The notes: generated by a model not told the origin, from the sequence alone. A stretch of 64,000 bases of DNA from Marinomonas profundi (GCF_020694005.1 NZ_CP073013.1:1092578-1156577); one strand, 5' to 3'; positions 8,881-18,113 are shown, counted from the stretch's first letter. A program made the numbers and translations.

Positions 8881-9864
8881 TTATTCCAGTACGTTTAAAT
8901 AACCATTACTGCCAATGGCGTAAAAACGATTGCCAGGACTAAATGCTAAAGACAATACACTCGACCCTGCAGGCCGCCCCGTTGGCATATAAAGATCCCA
9001 TTCTTTCTGGGTGTCGCCCGTACTCACTTGAAGCAAAGCCACTCGACCATTAACCCCACCAATCAAAAGTGATCGATTATCCGCTGAAAAGACGGCTTGG
9101 CTGATCGTCATTTTTCGATGTTGCAAGCCCCCCGTATCAATATCAGTCAGTTCTTTTCCATCTCGGGTAGACCAAATTTTTGCATTACCCAACTGTGCGG
9201 CAGCAAAGGCATATCGACCATCGGCAGACAAAGCCACACTGGCAATATTGTTGCTTAACGTCCACTGCTGTATTTTTTCACCCGATTGCATATTCCACAA
9301 AATCACCTTGGATAAATCATCGCCAGTAATGCCCAACGCACCATCTGATGACACATCCACCGCACGAACCGTCGCCCCCGTGCGTAAAGTGTGCTTTATA
9401 CCGCCATTTTTAACATCAAAAAAACGGGCAGTTTGATCATTCAACCCCACCAAAGCGTGGTCGCCATTTTGGGTGAGCTTTAGCGATTGGATATCCCCCG
9501 GCGTCGTCCAAAAACCTTCAGCGCTCCCGGTTAAGGTACTCCACAAGACCAAGGTTCGAGCACCACCAGTCGCGGCAAATTGTCCACTAGGGTCGATATC
9601 TACGCCGATAATAGAAGAATATTCACCCGGCGCATGATTCCAATTAAAACGGCGCTCATTAATGGCATTGACCCAATAGCTGCCACCATGCTGAATAGAC
9701 CCAACCAAGGCCGTCGCACCATCGTCACTTAGCGCCGCCGAATAAAATCCCTGCTCGGCGTATTTTGCCGTACGAACAGGGGACTCAGCAGAACAAGACA
9801 GCAACGCGACGCAACAGACAGCGATTAAACCCAGTTCACGCGCTTTTTTCACTGTGCGCTTCAT
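8881..9864 (-). CDS. WD40-repeat lipoprotein
   Basis: A 327-residue protein with a leader ending in the lipobox LLSC (lipidated Cys at about residue 24), then a predicted beta-propeller. Repeats such as VRAVDVSSDGALGITGDDLSKVILWNMQSGEKIQQW, split here as VRAVDVSSDGALGITGDD and KVILWNMQSG, show the WD40 rhythm of D-G..G..D..I.LW. Such proteins are usually envelope-anchored interaction platforms; the partner is unknown. It overlaps rsd by 29 bases upstream and abuts DUF423 downstream, forming an rsd-WD40-DUF423 operon. Confidence 0.8.
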   Translation of the reverse strand: MKRTVKKARELGLIAVCCVALLSCSAESPVRTAKYAEQGFYSAALSDDGATALVGSIQHGGSYWVNAINERRFNWNHAPGEYSSIIGVDIDPSGQFAATGGARTLVLWSTLTGSAEGFWTTPGDIQSLKLTQNGDHALVGLNDQTARFFDVKNGGIKHTLRTGATVRAVDVSSDGALGITGDDLSKVILWNMQSGEKIQQWTLSNNIASVALSADGRYAFAAAQLGNAKIWSTRDGKELTDIDTGGLQHRKMTISQAVFSADNRSLLIGGVNGRVALLQVSTGDTQKEWDLYMPTGRPAGSSVLSLAFSPGNRFYAIGSNGYLNVLE

Positions 9865-10306
9865 GTAATTCCTTAATCAACTGATCTTCATACTGAAATC
9901 GCTCAGCCATCACAAGAATCAGCGCCTTAAGGGAAAATGGCAAAGCTTCAAGCTGAGAATTGCAATGTTCCTTGGTATCGTACTTATCGTTGAACTCGAC
10001 ACTCACTTCCGTTGTAGCCTCAATTTTAGGTAACAGCTTGCGCAACAAAATCAACGCACTGTCGTCATGAAACTCCTTGGCTTCCAATGCAAGCTGCTCA
10101 TAAACGGAAAAATGCCCCACCGACACATAGTCCACCAGCATCTCACACAGAGATTGAATTTTGAGTGTATCTGTCGGCGTAAACTCGCCACGATCACGCA
10201 AATAAATACACAACTCAATGAGTTGGCGACGTTGCTCAAGCCAACGATCAATCATCTCGTGGACTCCACCCCATCGCTCTTGGGCTGTTTTACAACCTTC
10301 TAACAT
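9836..10306 (-). CDS. rsd: Rsd/AlgQ anti-sigma70 factor
   Basis: A 156-residue all-helical protein of the Rsd/AlgQ family, which binds region 4 of the housekeeping sigma factor and favours alternative sigma factors in stationary phase. The family core MIDRWLEQRRQLIELCIYL (about 18-36), the LVDYVSVGHFSVYEQL segment (about 72-87, matching LVDYLSAGHFSIYE of E. coli Rsd) and the C-terminal ALILVMAERFQYEDQLI are all present. Length matches the family. First gene of a three-gene operon with the WD40 lipoprotein and DUF423. Confidence 0.9.
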   Translation of the reverse strand: MLEGCKTAQERWGGVHEMIDRWLEQRRQLIELCIYLRDRGEFTPTDTLKIQSLCEMLVDYVSVGHFSVYEQLALEAKEFHDDSALILLRKLLPKIEATTEVSVEFNDKYDTKEHCNSQLEALPFSLKALILVMAERFQYEDQLIKELHEAHSEKSA

Positions 10307-10409
10307 ATCTAGACTCCATCGCGCGTTTATTATAATTGGCTTTTTTCAAGCATATTCCGATCTGTTACCCCCTGCAAGACAAACGCTTGAGAGGATTTGT
10401 AACCTTTTA

Positions 10410-10925
10410 TTAGAAAATTGTTCTTTTCGTCGGCTGCAGCCCAATCACGATATTAACAAGCGCCATACCAACAAACGCCATCAGGGTCCAACCGGGAATG
10501 CTAATGCCAAACAGCGTCCAAGACACCTCACCACACTCCCCAGTCCCCATCACCATTGCCTGCATGATTTCTTGCCATGGAAAAACCTCAAACATATAAC
10601 TTAGCCCAGGCAAACAAGCCGGTAACTGATCCGCCGGAAGAGACTGCAAATACAAATGTCGAAGCGCCAACGCAGCCCCCATAAACGACAACATCACCAC
10701 AACCCAAGCGCACACTTTTCGGGCTTTTTTACTGGCAGTCAAAAAAGAAACCAGCGACACCACACCCACAGAGAAAAAGACAATGCGCTGGAACATACAA
10801 AGTGGACAAGGTTCCAACCCCATTTGATATTCCATATAAAAAGCCACAGCCAACAACGCAAATGCAGCAAAAGCAACCAAACCATGAAAGCGACGAGCAG
10901 TTAAAAACGCAAACATATACAACAA
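10410..10925 (-). CDS. dsbB: disulfide bond formation protein DsbB
   Basis: A 171-residue inner-membrane quinone reductase that reoxidises periplasmic DsbA. Four membrane segments are predicted. The first periplasmic loop carries the redox pair in PCPLCMFQR (about 37-45); the second loop has its Cys pair in PACLPGLS and GTGECGEVSW (about 102 and 128). All four catalytic cysteines and the Arg after the first pair are present. Monocistronic; the gap to the divergent FliL-like gene is 270 bases of AT-rich DNA with loose TTTGAATAGACT-like repeats. Confidence 0.95.
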   Translation of the reverse strand: MLYMFAFLTARRFHGLVAFAAFALLAVAFYMEYQMGLEPCPLCMFQRIVFFSVGVVSLVSFLTASKKARKVCAWVVVMLSFMGAALALRHLYLQSLPADQLPACLPGLSYMFEVFPWQEIMQAMVMGTGECGEVSWTLFGISIPGWTLMAFVGMALVNIVIGLQPTKRTIF

Positions 10926-11195
10926 TCCTTACATTGACGACATTATAACGTTGACTCTTATTTGAGTAGAATTTATTAAAGTAGACTTTATTTGAATAGA
11001 CTCACTTTGAATAGACAATATTTCAGTTAGCACCCATTAGCTTGAGAAGGCGCGAAAAACAGACGTAAAGGGCTAGAAATCTGGGACACAAAAATATCAG
11101 ACAGTGGAAAAATCAGAAAGTGCGAAATTACTACTGACAGCACGCTTTAATGACAGTTAGTATACTGTCTATTAGATCGAATACGAGAATCCAAC

Positions 11196-11621
11196 ATGTC
11201 ATTAAAAATATCAAGCAACAACAAGCCGCTAGCACGCTCGTTGTTACTGCTCGGCCTGTTTATCGGCTTCCCCCTTCACGCCGAAGAGGAAGCCTCCGCA
11301 ATACCAGCTTACATTGAGCTCAAACCCGACTTTGTCGTCAATCATCAAGCCAATGACACAAGTCTAAAATACATTAAAACCAGCATTAGTATTCGAACCC
11401 AAGAGAGCCAAAAAGCGCTCATTGAAGCCAACATCCCTCTGGTAAGGGACGCGTTAGTGATGTTTCTTAGCGCGCGAACAAAAGAACAAGTAAGTGGCGC
11501 AATAGCACGCGAGAAGACTCGTGAGGAAGCCGCCGCAGCGGTGAATAGCGCATTAGAGGAAGAGACTGGGAGAGCCCCAGTACAAGATATTTTATTTACC
11601 AGCTTCGTCACCCAACAATAG
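11196..11621 (+). CDS. FliL-like protein
   Basis: A 141-residue protein with one N-terminal membrane segment or signal (about 14-28). A FliL-like periplasmic domain follows: IPAYIELKPDFVVNHQ, LKYIKTSISIRTQ, IEANIPLVRDALVMFLSART, and the end GRAPVQDILFTSFVTQQ. FliL is a stator-associated basal-body protein. Genes of this short type often lie outside flagellar operons, as here, so it may be a paralogue rather than the flagellar FliL. The leader could be cleaved (PLHAEE) or retained as an anchor. Confidence 0.8.
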   Translation: MSLKISSNNKPLARSLLLLGLFIGFPLHAEEEASAIPAYIELKPDFVVNHQANDTSLKYIKTSISIRTQESQKALIEANIPLVRDALVMFLSARTKEQVSGAIAREKTREEAAAAVNSALEEETGRAPVQDILFTSFVTQQ

Positions 11622-11639
11622 ACAGCGTGACAAACAGAT

Positions 11640-11667
11640 GAAGGGGCGACATAAATGCCGCCCCTTC
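11640..11667 (+). terminator. GC-rich hairpin after the FliL-like gene
   Basis: GAAGGGGCG (11640-11648) pairs with CGCCCCTTC (11659-11667) over a 10-base loop. No T tract follows, so termination is uncertain. Confidence 0.5.
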
Positions 11668-11670
11668 AAT

Positions 11671-11714
11671 CAAGATGTTAAAGAATCAAGACGTTAAAGA
11701 ATAAAGGCGTTAAA
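11671..11714. repeat. 16-bp tandem repeat at the 3' end of yggX
   Basis: Two copies of CAAGAYGTTAAAGAAT (11671, 11687) and a partial third (AAAGGCGTTAAAG, from 11703) run into the yggX stop codon. Confidence 0.7.
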
Positions 11715-11994
11715 GCTCGGTAATATCGTCAGGACTCACATAGCCTGACACTTTATCCGTGGCTTCGTTGTTGAAAAACTTATCCATTTGCCCCATCACA
11801 TATTGACGAGACTCTGGTTGCATCAGGTTCAACTGTTTCTCATTGATAATCATAGTTTGCAATAGCTGCCACTCTTGCCAAGCCTGCTTAGACACATTTT
11901 GTAAAATTTCTTGGCCTTTCGCCCCTGGCAATGGTGCGCGATCTAATGCTTCCATCTCTTGCTGATATTTTTTACAAAAAACCGTATTTGCCAT
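11710..11994 (-). CDS. yggX: YggX Fe(II)-trafficking family protein
   Basis: A 94-residue protein from the start giving MANTVFCKKYQQEMEAL; an ATG 9 bases upstream would add three residues but the chosen start matches the family. YggX proteins protect iron-sulfur clusters from oxidants. The conserved Cys near the N-terminus (FCKKY), the PLPGAKGQ segment and QEWQLLQTMIINEKQLN are present. In many gammaproteobacteria yggX follows mutY; here mutY is about 9 kb away, so that linkage is broken. Confidence 0.93.
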   Translation of the reverse strand: MANTVFCKKYQQEMEALDRAPLPGAKGQEILQNVSKQAWQEWQLLQTMIINEKQLNLMQPESRQYVMGQMDKFFNNEATDKVSGYVSPDDITEL

Positions 11995-12122
11995 AACAAC
12001 CACTCATCATCAAAAAAGGACAACATTCATCATGGCGCCCACACACCAAAAATCAAGGGCAAACCCATCACAAACTCAACTCACAGCTGGCTAAATTTAC
12101 AGCCAACTCAACTTATAACCGA

Positions 12123-12455
12123 CTAAAAATGCTCGCCGTTTTCATAATAGTCTTTCCCTTGTAGATCATGAAACAGCACGGTAATGTCTTGCCCGCTATC
12201 AACCAATGGCCGAACTAGCTCTTCGATAGCCAAGGCGACTTTGCGTTTTACCTCGTCACCTCGATCAAACCACAGCACATCAAAAAACGGATACGCAGGC
12301 GATGCCCCGCCCACCGCCAAATAGGTTGTTGCTTGATACTCAAGCGTAAAATGTGAATTAGGGGTATCGGTTATTTCCGCTAAATTTTCGACTAAAATAT
12401 CCGCAATGGACTCTAATTCATCAAACGCTAAACCACGTACACGTAAATGAGGCAT
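12123..12455 (-). CDS. DUF1904 family protein
   Basis: A 110-residue cytoplasmic protein starting MPHLRVRGLAFDELESIA, with YPFFDVLWFDRG and VTVLFHDL-like segments characteristic of DUF1904, whose fold resembles tautomerase subunits. Function is unknown. No signal peptide. It lies between yggX and the DUF2914-type gene, all on the minus strand, but the gaps make a single operon uncertain. Confidence 0.75.
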   Translation of the reverse strand: MPHLRVRGLAFDELESIADILVENLAEITDTPNSHFTLEYQATTYLAVGGASPAYPFFDVLWFDRGDEVKRKVALAIEELVRPLVDSGQDITVLFHDLQGKDYYENGEHF

Positions 12456-12504
12456 AAAAAACCTTACTCAGATAAAACAATAGAATAGAGAATCAGCCAA
12501 CTTT

Positions 12505-12912
12505 TTATTCACTGTCGACATAATCAAAAGAGCGCGTTTCTATCACCATACCGTCCTGCACCACGTCCACACGCCATTTGCCATCAAACCCTGGCATTAA
12601 GCGTTTACTGGACCAAACTCGCCAACGATCACCACCAATATCGAAGCCAACTTCTGCCTGCTCTTCACCGTCCAAACTCCAGCGGTGGACCACTTGGCTG
12701 CCTTGCATATCACGCAAATCCGTAAAGAAGTACACTCGTTGAATCTCGCCATATTCCACTTTCACCGCTGCACCAATATCATCAATTGGTTCACGATCTA
12801 CCACATCGGTTGAAAACTGCGCACGGGCGACCGTGCCTTCTGCCCATGCTGGCAATATCGTTGCAAACGATAAAATGCCCGCTAAAACCACTTTCGTTAA
12901 CGTTTGCCACAT
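12505..12912 (-). CDS. DUF2914 family secreted protein
   Basis: A 135-residue protein with a signal peptide (cleavage after AWA, about residue 24). The mature part has the DUF2914 pattern VYFFTDLRDMQGSQVVHRW followed by WRVWSSKRLMPGFDGKWRVDVV, in which the WR-S motif and GxW are typical. Such domains occur in periplasmic or membrane proteins of unknown role. Confidence 0.75.
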   Translation of the reverse strand: MWQTLTKVVLAGILSFATILPAWAEGTVARAQFSTDVVDREPIDDIGAAVKVEYGEIQRVYFFTDLRDMQGSQVVHRWSLDGEEQAEVGFDIGGDRWRVWSSKRLMPGFDGKWRVDVVQDGMVIETRSFDYVDSE

Positions 12913-13005
12913 AATGAAATCCTATTGTTGTGTTGTTGATAGGTTTTGCTGTTGATCACATAAAAAACTTTCGACGCTTTATTTTGTGCCTGTTCAATTG
13001 CATGT

Positions 13006-13065
13006 CTGTTTATTTTACACCTGTTTATTTTACACCTGTTTATTTTACACCTGTTTATTTTATAA
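13006..13065. repeat. 15-bp tandem repeat, about 4 copies
   Basis: CTGTTTATTTTACAC begins at 13006, 13021 and 13036, with a degenerate fourth copy at 13051. It lies in the AT-rich gap between gpt and the DUF2914 gene. A frame through it would read VYFTP repeatedly but has no other coding support. Confidence 0.95.
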
Positions 13066-13130
13066 AAAGGTCACTAATAACGTTAGCTCAAAATACGGTA
13101 AAAACGCTCGTTCTGTGTCATTTTACATGA

Positions 13131-13159
13131 CAAAGGTCTTTTTGTTTATAAGACCTTTG
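13131..13159. terminator. inverted repeat after gpt
   Basis: CAAAGGTCTT (13131-13140) and AAGACCTTTG (13150-13159) form a perfect 10-bp stem with a 9-base T-rich loop, about 50 bases past the gpt stop. There is no long T tract on the gpt strand, so a weak terminator or another RNA structure is possible. Confidence 0.5.
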
Positions 13160-13207
13160 TACGGGGTTCCCCACAACATGGGCTGGACCACACCGCTGAC
13201 AATGGCG

Positions 13208-13705
13208 TTATTTTCCTTGACGATCGGCCAAAGGCGTAGAGAAAGTGTATTCCATATCCCAAGGAAAACGAATCCAAGTATCTTGACTCACTTCCGTGAT
13301 AAAAGTGTCGACTAATGGTTTACCAGCGGGTTTGGCATAAATCGTAGCAAAGTGAGCTTTTGGTAGCATTTCACGCACTTTCGCGGCCGTTCGCCCCGTA
13401 TCAACAAGGTCATCCACCAGAATAAACCCCTCGCCGTCACCTTCTACGCCTTTTAATACAGTCAGCTCGCCTTGCTTCATCGCCGCGTCACCTTGTTCGT
13501 CGGCGCCGTAACTGACGACGCAAATGGTGTCGATCAAACGAATGTCCATTTCACGACACAAGATCGCCGCCGGTACCAAACCACCACGGGTAATGGCAAT
13601 AATACCTTTCCATGGGCCTTGCTCAAGCAAGCGCCAAGATAACGCACGAGCATTTCTGTGTAATTCTTCCCAAGACACGGGAAAATCTTTTGAATAAGGG
13701 ATCAT
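13208..13705 (-). CDS. gpt: xanthine-guanine phosphoribosyltransferase
   Basis: A 165-residue purine salvage enzyme from the start [13 protein letters not shown] 24-residue upstream extension is open but unlike the family, whereas the chosen ATG has GGAG 8 bases before it. The PRPP-binding motif [14 protein letters not shown] (about 92-105) and the early segment [18 protein letters not shown] (about 33-50) match E. coli Gpt, as does the end [12 protein letters not shown]. Converts xanthine, guanine and hypoxanthine to nucleotides at the inner membrane face. Downstream of the cobalamin genes but separated by a gap. Confidence 0.93.
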   Translation of the reverse strand: MIPYSKDFPVSWEELHRNARALSWRLLEQGPWKGIIAITRGGLVPAAILCREMDIRLIDTICVVSYGADEQGDAAMKQGELTVLKGVEGDGEGFILVDDLVDTGRTAAKVREMLPKAHFATIYAKPAGKPLVDTFITEVSQDTWIRFPWDMEYTFSTPLADRQGK

Positions 13706-13798
13706 CTTCAAGGCTCCTACACTTTCACTTTTCCCTAATGGCTTGATGCCATCAGATAAAGATAAAAGACAAAACAAAATGGGTTGGAATAGGCAAGA

Positions 13799-14311
13799 TT
13801 AGGATTTTAGCGGTAGAGGTAGCCCGGCCGCAACAAAAGTTACCCGATCGGTCAATTTTGCTAACGCTTGATTCATCTCGCCGGCTTCATCAGCAAAACG
13901 CCTCGCCAGCGCATTCATCGGCATAATCCCCAACCCCACTTCACTGGACACCAACACCAAATCTCCTTCAAATCGCTCAACCGCCCTCAATAAGGCGAGT
14001 TTTTCTGCTGTCAATCGAGCCTCGTCTTCTAAGCACAATACATTCGTCAACCACAACGTAAAGCATTCGACGATCACCGCTTGCTCAGGCGAATTAAGAG
14101 AATCCAATACCCTGGCCAACGCCAAGGGTTCTTCGATGAGTTGCCAGTCACTCGGCCGATTGTCTTTGTGTCGGCGCACACGATCCGCCATTTCGTCATC
14201 CCACACCTGAGACGTCGCCACATAACAGACGGATTTTCCGCTGGCCGCGATCTGCTCTTGGGCAAACGCACTTTTGCCACTTCGAACCCCACCTAGCACA
14301 AGATGCTTCAT
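13799..14311 (-). CDS. cobU: adenosylcobinamide kinase / guanylyltransferase CobU
   Basis: A 170-residue bifunctional enzyme that phosphorylates adenosylcobinamide and transfers GMP to it in nucleotide-loop assembly of vitamin B12. It has Walker A LGGVRSGKSAFAQ (about 5-17), then CYVATSQVWDDEMADRVRRHK with the His of the GMP-binding site, VIVECFTLWLTNVL and the late EVGLGIMP segment. It overlaps the aminotransferase gene by 4 bases (ATGA). cobS and cobT, the usual partners, are not in this window. Confidence 0.93.
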   Translation of the reverse strand: MKHLVLGGVRSGKSAFAQEQIAASGKSVCYVATSQVWDDEMADRVRRHKDNRPSDWQLIEEPLALARVLDSLNSPEQAVIVECFTLWLTNVLCLEDEARLTAEKLALLRAVERFEGDLVLVSSEVGLGIMPMNALARRFADEAGEMNQALAKLTDRVTFVAAGLPLPLKS

Positions 14312-15429
14312 GCCAGCTCACCTCTTGAATAGCCACTTCCTGCTGCGCCCTTCAACAAGCGAATCAACGCACTATTCAGAGCATCCATTTCATCCAAAGC
14401 GGGTAACGCCACCCGAATCCAGCCTTCGCCTAAACGGGTGTGAACACCCACCTGATGCAGCATTTCAAATACCTCTGCGGCGTCCTCATGACGGTCGAGG
14501 AACCAAGTGATAAACAAGGGATTCAGCACACTGTCTTGGGAATCAAAAATCGTATTCAATTTCGGCATAACCCGTTCAACAAATGCCGCTTGTCGTACTT
14601 TCAAGTCTTGCAAAGCATGAGACTGCCACGCTTGATCCGCAAACGCCAAGCACACCAAATGCAAGCTTGGCGTGGCAACAGGCCATGGCCCCAGTAAATT
14701 TTTCAGCGCTGCCTGCCATTTTGGCGCACAAAAAACGAACCCCACTCTTGCGCCCGCCAAACCAAAAAATTTTCCCACCGAGCGCATGACAAACAGGGAT
14801 TCACTCAAGTCTGCCGCCTTTTGCTGGTGTAACACACTCAACTCAGGACTGGCATCAATAAAGGCTTCATCCACCACTAAACTAGCGCCCTGTTGTTCTG
14901 CATGGGCAATCAGCTGAGACAAAATCTTAGCAGGAGCAATCTCTCCAGTCGGATTGTTCGGCTGAATCACCACCGCCACCACCCATTGCTGCGTCAGTAA
15001 TTCCTCTAACGCGTCGTAATAAGCAATGTCATAGCCCCATTTTTGCCAAGCAAAAGCATGTTCCTGATAACCAATACGCGGCACAAGCACCGTTTGACCC
15101 GTTAAATAACCCGATTCCCGCAACAGCGCTGGCAGAGATTCGATAATATGCTGCGAACCTGCTCCAATCGCAGTGGGGCGACGACCAAAATAACGCTCAG
15201 CCTCATCCAACAAGTCCGTTTGATCCGGCAAGTCCATCCACAAAGAGGCAGGGATCTCAGGGATCGGCCAAGGCTCTCGATTACAGGCGGAGGACAGATC
15301 CAACCAATTTAACGCGTCATTACCTACTTTACGCTGCCAATAGGCTAAATCCCCGCCATGCTTAGGTGCTGTGAGCTCAAGATTCACAAAGGGACGCTTT
15401 AAATTAACAGGCATATTACCAATCCCCAT
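14308..15429 (-). CDS. threonine-phosphate decarboxylase-like PLP enzyme (CobD/CobC type)
   Basis: A 373-residue fold-type I aminotransferase-like protein. The PLP lysine is in SVGKFFGLAGARVGF (about 218-232), and VVIQPNNPTGEIAP and VVDEAFIDASPE carry the cofactor Asn and Asp. In cobalamin synthesis this enzyme makes (R)-1-amino-2-propanol phosphate, the linker used by CbiB. It lies between cbiB and cobU with overlaps of 31 and 4 bases, which strongly supports the B12 role over a histidinol-phosphate aminotransferase. Gene naming differs between species (cobD in Salmonella, cobC in Pseudomonas), so no symbol is given. Confidence 0.88.
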   Translation of the reverse strand: MGIGNMPVNLKRPFVNLELTAPKHGGDLAYWQRKVGNDALNWLDLSSACNREPWPIPEIPASLWMDLPDQTDLLDEAERYFGRRPTAIGAGSQHIIESLPALLRESGYLTGQTVLVPRIGYQEHAFAWQKWGYDIAYYDALEELLTQQWVVAVVIQPNNPTGEIAPAKILSQLIAHAEQQGASLVVDEAFIDASPELSVLHQQKAADLSESLFVMRSVGKFFGLAGARVGFVFCAPKWQAALKNLLGPWPVATPSLHLVCLAFADQAWQSHALQDLKVRQAAFVERVMPKLNTIFDSQDSVLNPLFITWFLDRHEDAAEVFEMLHQVGVHTRLGEGWIRVALPALDEMDALNSALIRLLKGAAGSGYSRGELA

Positions 15430-16379
15430 AAATACACGCTTTTATCCACTAACCAAATCGCCTCTTTTAGATGCTTAGATGACGGTGGCTCTCCTTCTCC
15501 TAGAGTCGGTCGAGTTTCTATTTTACCAAAATACGGCGCCTCACCGCCTAATTGAACCCCCAAGGCACCCGCACCAGCGGCCATAACAGGGCCGGCATTC
15601 GGGCTTTTCCAACGCGCTGAAGGACGACGAGCGCTACGAATAGCCGCCCGCCAATGACCACATGCTGCGTAGGTGTAAACTACCAATCGCACCGGCAAAT
15701 AATTCAGCACATCATCAAATCGCGCGGCAAACCAGCCAAAATGCAACAAAGACTCGGTTTTGTAGCCCCACATAGCGTCTAGGGTATTGGCCAAACGGTA
15801 TAACAAAGCCCCTGGAGCGCCCAACAGGACAAACCAAAAAATCGGCGCAAACACCGCATCGCTGCCATTTTCCAATACCGACTCGATGCCCGCCTTCGCA
15901 ACGGCAGACTCGTCTAAATTTTGTGTATCACGACTGACGATATAACTCACCGCAAGACGCGCCTCGTCGAGTTTTTCAGCCGTCTTTTCAGCCGTCATTC
16001 CAGACGATAGTGGCACGGCGGATAATGGCGTATAAATCGCCAACGCGTGCTCCCGCAAACTCTGCCAACCAATGGCAAAATACAACACCACAATAGACAG
16101 AATCACATCCAGCAGATTGGGCAATAACCAAAATAAAGCGAACAAGATCAATAACCAAGGCAGTACGGCGATCAACCACGCCAAGACGCCAACCATACGT
16201 TGACGAGCATAAGACGTGTCTAGAGGCAATTGAATGTGCTGGCGACACAAATCCACCCAGCGACCAAACCAGATCAACGGATGCCAGCCTTTGGGTTCGC
16301 CTAACCAGCGATCCAACACCAAGGCCGCCAACACCATCAGGCTGTTCGCAGATAAAAAGTCAAAAATTGAAGTCATCAT
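15399..16379 (-). CDS. cbiB: adenosylcobinamide-phosphate synthase CbiB
   Basis: A 326-residue inner-membrane enzyme (from the tandem ATG giving MMTSIFDF) joining aminopropanol phosphate to adenosylcobyric acid. A frame 17 codons longer exists but its head looks non-coding. Family marks are LDRWLGEPKGWHPLIWFGRW (split: LDRWLGEP, HPLIWFGRW) near residue 25-45, SYIVSRDTQ, ESVLENGSDAVFAPIFWF and ANTLDAMWGYK. Several hydrophobic segments fit the four to five membrane passes of the family. It diverges from the cobyric acid synthase gene with about 80 bases between starts. No cobalamin riboswitch is visible there. Confidence 0.92.
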   Translation of the reverse strand: MMTSIFDFLSANSLMVLAALVLDRWLGEPKGWHPLIWFGRWVDLCRQHIQLPLDTSYARQRMVGVLAWLIAVLPWLLILFALFWLLPNLLDVILSIVVLYFAIGWQSLREHALAIYTPLSAVPLSSGMTAEKTAEKLDEARLAVSYIVSRDTQNLDESAVAKAGIESVLENGSDAVFAPIFWFVLLGAPGALLYRLANTLDAMWGYKTESLLHFGWFAARFDDVLNYLPVRLVVYTYAACGHWRAAIRSARRPSARWKSPNAGPVMAAGAGALGVQLGGEAPYFGKIETRPTLGEGEPPSSKHLKEAIWLVDKSVYLWGLVICLLI

Positions 16380-16459
16380 GAATATAGGTCGTTTTTCACA
16401 TAACAGAACAATGAGGTAGAATTCTATCACCTTATTGATTTAAAGCGTGATGACTCTAC

Positions 16460-17974
16460 ATGCCAGCTTTTAGTTTAATGGTCCAAGGGACCACGTCCGA
16501 TGCCGGAAAAAGCACCCTAGTAACGGCTTTATGCCGTTTATTTGCCCGTCGAGGCATTCAGGTCGCGCCTTTTAAACCACAAAACATGGCATTAAACAGC
16601 GCCGTCACGCAAGACGGCCATGAAATAGGCCGCGCCCAAGCGGTACAAGCCTATGCCGCAGGGCTCGAACCCCATGTGGACATGAACCCCATCTTACTCA
16701 AACCCAATACCGACGTCGGTGCTCAAGTCATCATCCAAGGCAAAGCCGTAGGAAACATGGACGCCGTGGGTTATCACCAATATAAAAGCATCGCCAAAAT
16801 CGCGGCGTTAGATTCTTACTATCGCCTTGCCGATCAATACCAAGCCGTGCTGATTGAAGGCGCAGGCAGCCCGGCAGAGATCAACCTACGCGCCCGCGAC
16901 ATTGCCAACATGGGTTTTGCCGAGAGTATCGATTGCCCGGTTATTATTATTGCCGACATCGACAAAGGCGGCGTTTTTGCGCATCTGGTTGGCACCTTAG
17001 CGTTACTCAGTCCCAGCGAGCAGGATCGTGTTATTGGCTTTGTTATCAACCGTTTTCGGGGCGATATTAGCTTGTTGCAATCTGGCTTGGATTGGCTCGA
17101 AGAACGCACCGGCAAGCCCGTTATTGGCGTCTTACCTTATTTAAAAGGTTTTCACCTAGAGTCCGAAGACGCCGTCGCCCACAGCCCAGTAAAAACCGAC
17201 GCCAACACCAAACTCAACGTCGTTATACCCATCATGCCACGCACCAGCAACCATACGGACTGGGACGCGTTACGCCTTCACCCCAATGTACAAGTCACCT
17301 TGGTTGGCGCAAACCAAACCATTCCTCCTGCCGATCTGGTTATCTTACCGGGCAGCAAAAGTGTGCAAAGTGATTTGGCATTTTTACGTCAAGAAGGCTG
17401 GGAAGCGTATTTAAATAAGCACCTGAGATACGGCGGAAAAGTCATGGGTATTTGCGGTGGCTTCCAAATGTTAGGGGAAAGCTTACTCGACCCCTATGGT
17501 TTAGAAAACCAACACGCCAACACGCAAGCGGCGGGCCTAGGTTTTATCCCCATGAGCACGGTTCTAGAAAAAGAAAAACAGCTCAAGCAACGCCAAGGTT
17601 ATCTACAAATCGAAGCAAAACAAGCTCAACTCACGGGGTACGAAATTCACTCCGGCGTATCAAGCTTTTCGGCCGACACACAAATCAAGCATTTTGCGGT
17701 CTTGGAAAACGGCGAAACAGAAGGCTTTATTTCCGCAGATGGCAACATCATAGGCACCTATTTACATGGCATATTCGACCACCCAGACGCCCTACAAGCC
17801 TTGCTAAACTGGGCTGGCATCGACCAAGCCACCGCATTCGACTACGACCAATACCGCAACGCCGAAATCAACCGCCTCGCCGACAGCGTCGAACAACACA
17901 TCAACATCGACACCCTGATCCAACAATGCAAAGCCTTCCCCGCAGGTCAGATGAATCGAGAAACGCAAATATAA
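16460..17974 (+). CDS. cobQ: cobyric acid synthase
   Basis: A 504-residue glutamine-dependent amidase that adds four amide groups to the corrin ring (cobQ/cbiP). The N-terminal dethiobiotin-synthetase-like ATPase has the P-loop-like [13 protein letters not shown] (about 7-19) and [13 protein letters not shown]. The C-terminal class I glutaminase-like domain has the nucleophile Cys in [14 protein letters not shown] (about 328-341) and the His in [11 protein letters not shown]. The last 10 residues (after KAFPA) are encoded by a REP-like palindrome that spans the stop codon, so the tail is probably acquired. Confidence 0.95.
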   Translation: MPAFSLMVQGTTSDAGKSTLVTALCRLFARRGIQVAPFKPQNMALNSAVTQDGHEIGRAQAVQAYAAGLEPHVDMNPILLKPNTDVGAQVIIQGKAVGNMDAVGYHQYKSIAKIAALDSYYRLADQYQAVLIEGAGSPAEINLRARDIANMGFAESIDCPVIIIADIDKGGVFAHLVGTLALLSPSEQDRVIGFVINRFRGDISLLQSGLDWLEERTGKPVIGVLPYLKGFHLESEDAVAHSPVKTDANTKLNVVIPIMPRTSNHTDWDALRLHPNVQVTLVGANQTIPPADLVILPGSKSVQSDLAFLRQEGWEAYLNKHLRYGGKVMGICGGFQMLGESLLDPYGLENQHANTQAAGLGFIPMSTVLEKEKQLKQRQGYLQIEAKQAQLTGYEIHSGVSSFSADTQIKHFAVLENGETEGFISADGNIIGTYLHGIFDHPDALQALLNWAGIDQATAFDYDQYRNAEINRLADSVEQHINIDTLIQQCKAFPAGQMNRETQI

Positions 17975-18110
17975 TCTGACGGTAAAAAATGAAACTTCGT
18001 GGTGGTGTTTTCGTCGGCCGGATGAGGGCGGCACGACCGTTATCCGACGTTGAACGCCGCTTTTTTTCAAGTAAGCATCTTCGTTCCTCGATTCATCCGG
18101 CCTACGGGTT
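17946..18110. repeat. REP-like palindromes, three units, at the cobQ/MATE gap
   Basis: Unit 1 (17946-17980, arms GTCAGAT and ATCTGAC) covers the cobQ stop codon. Unit 2 (about 18014-18050) has GGCCGGATGAGGGC and a matching TTATCCGAC arm. Unit 3 (about 18076-18108) is inverted, with TTCCTCGATTCATCCGGCCTAC. They belong to the family of GTAGGCCGGATGAG...GCGTTATCCGGC units seen across the window and resemble enterobacterial REP sequences. Confidence 0.8.
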
Positions 18111-18113
18111 GGC

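Noticed and set aside
12930..13130. Short protein reading repeated VYFTP
   Set aside because: It is a by-product of a 15-base tandem repeat in an intergenic region, with no ribosome site or homologue.
16380..16459. Cobalamin riboswitch between cbiB and cobyric acid synthase genes
   Set aside because: The gap between starts is only about 80 bases and no B12-box-like sequence is visible; a riboswitch needs about 200 bases.
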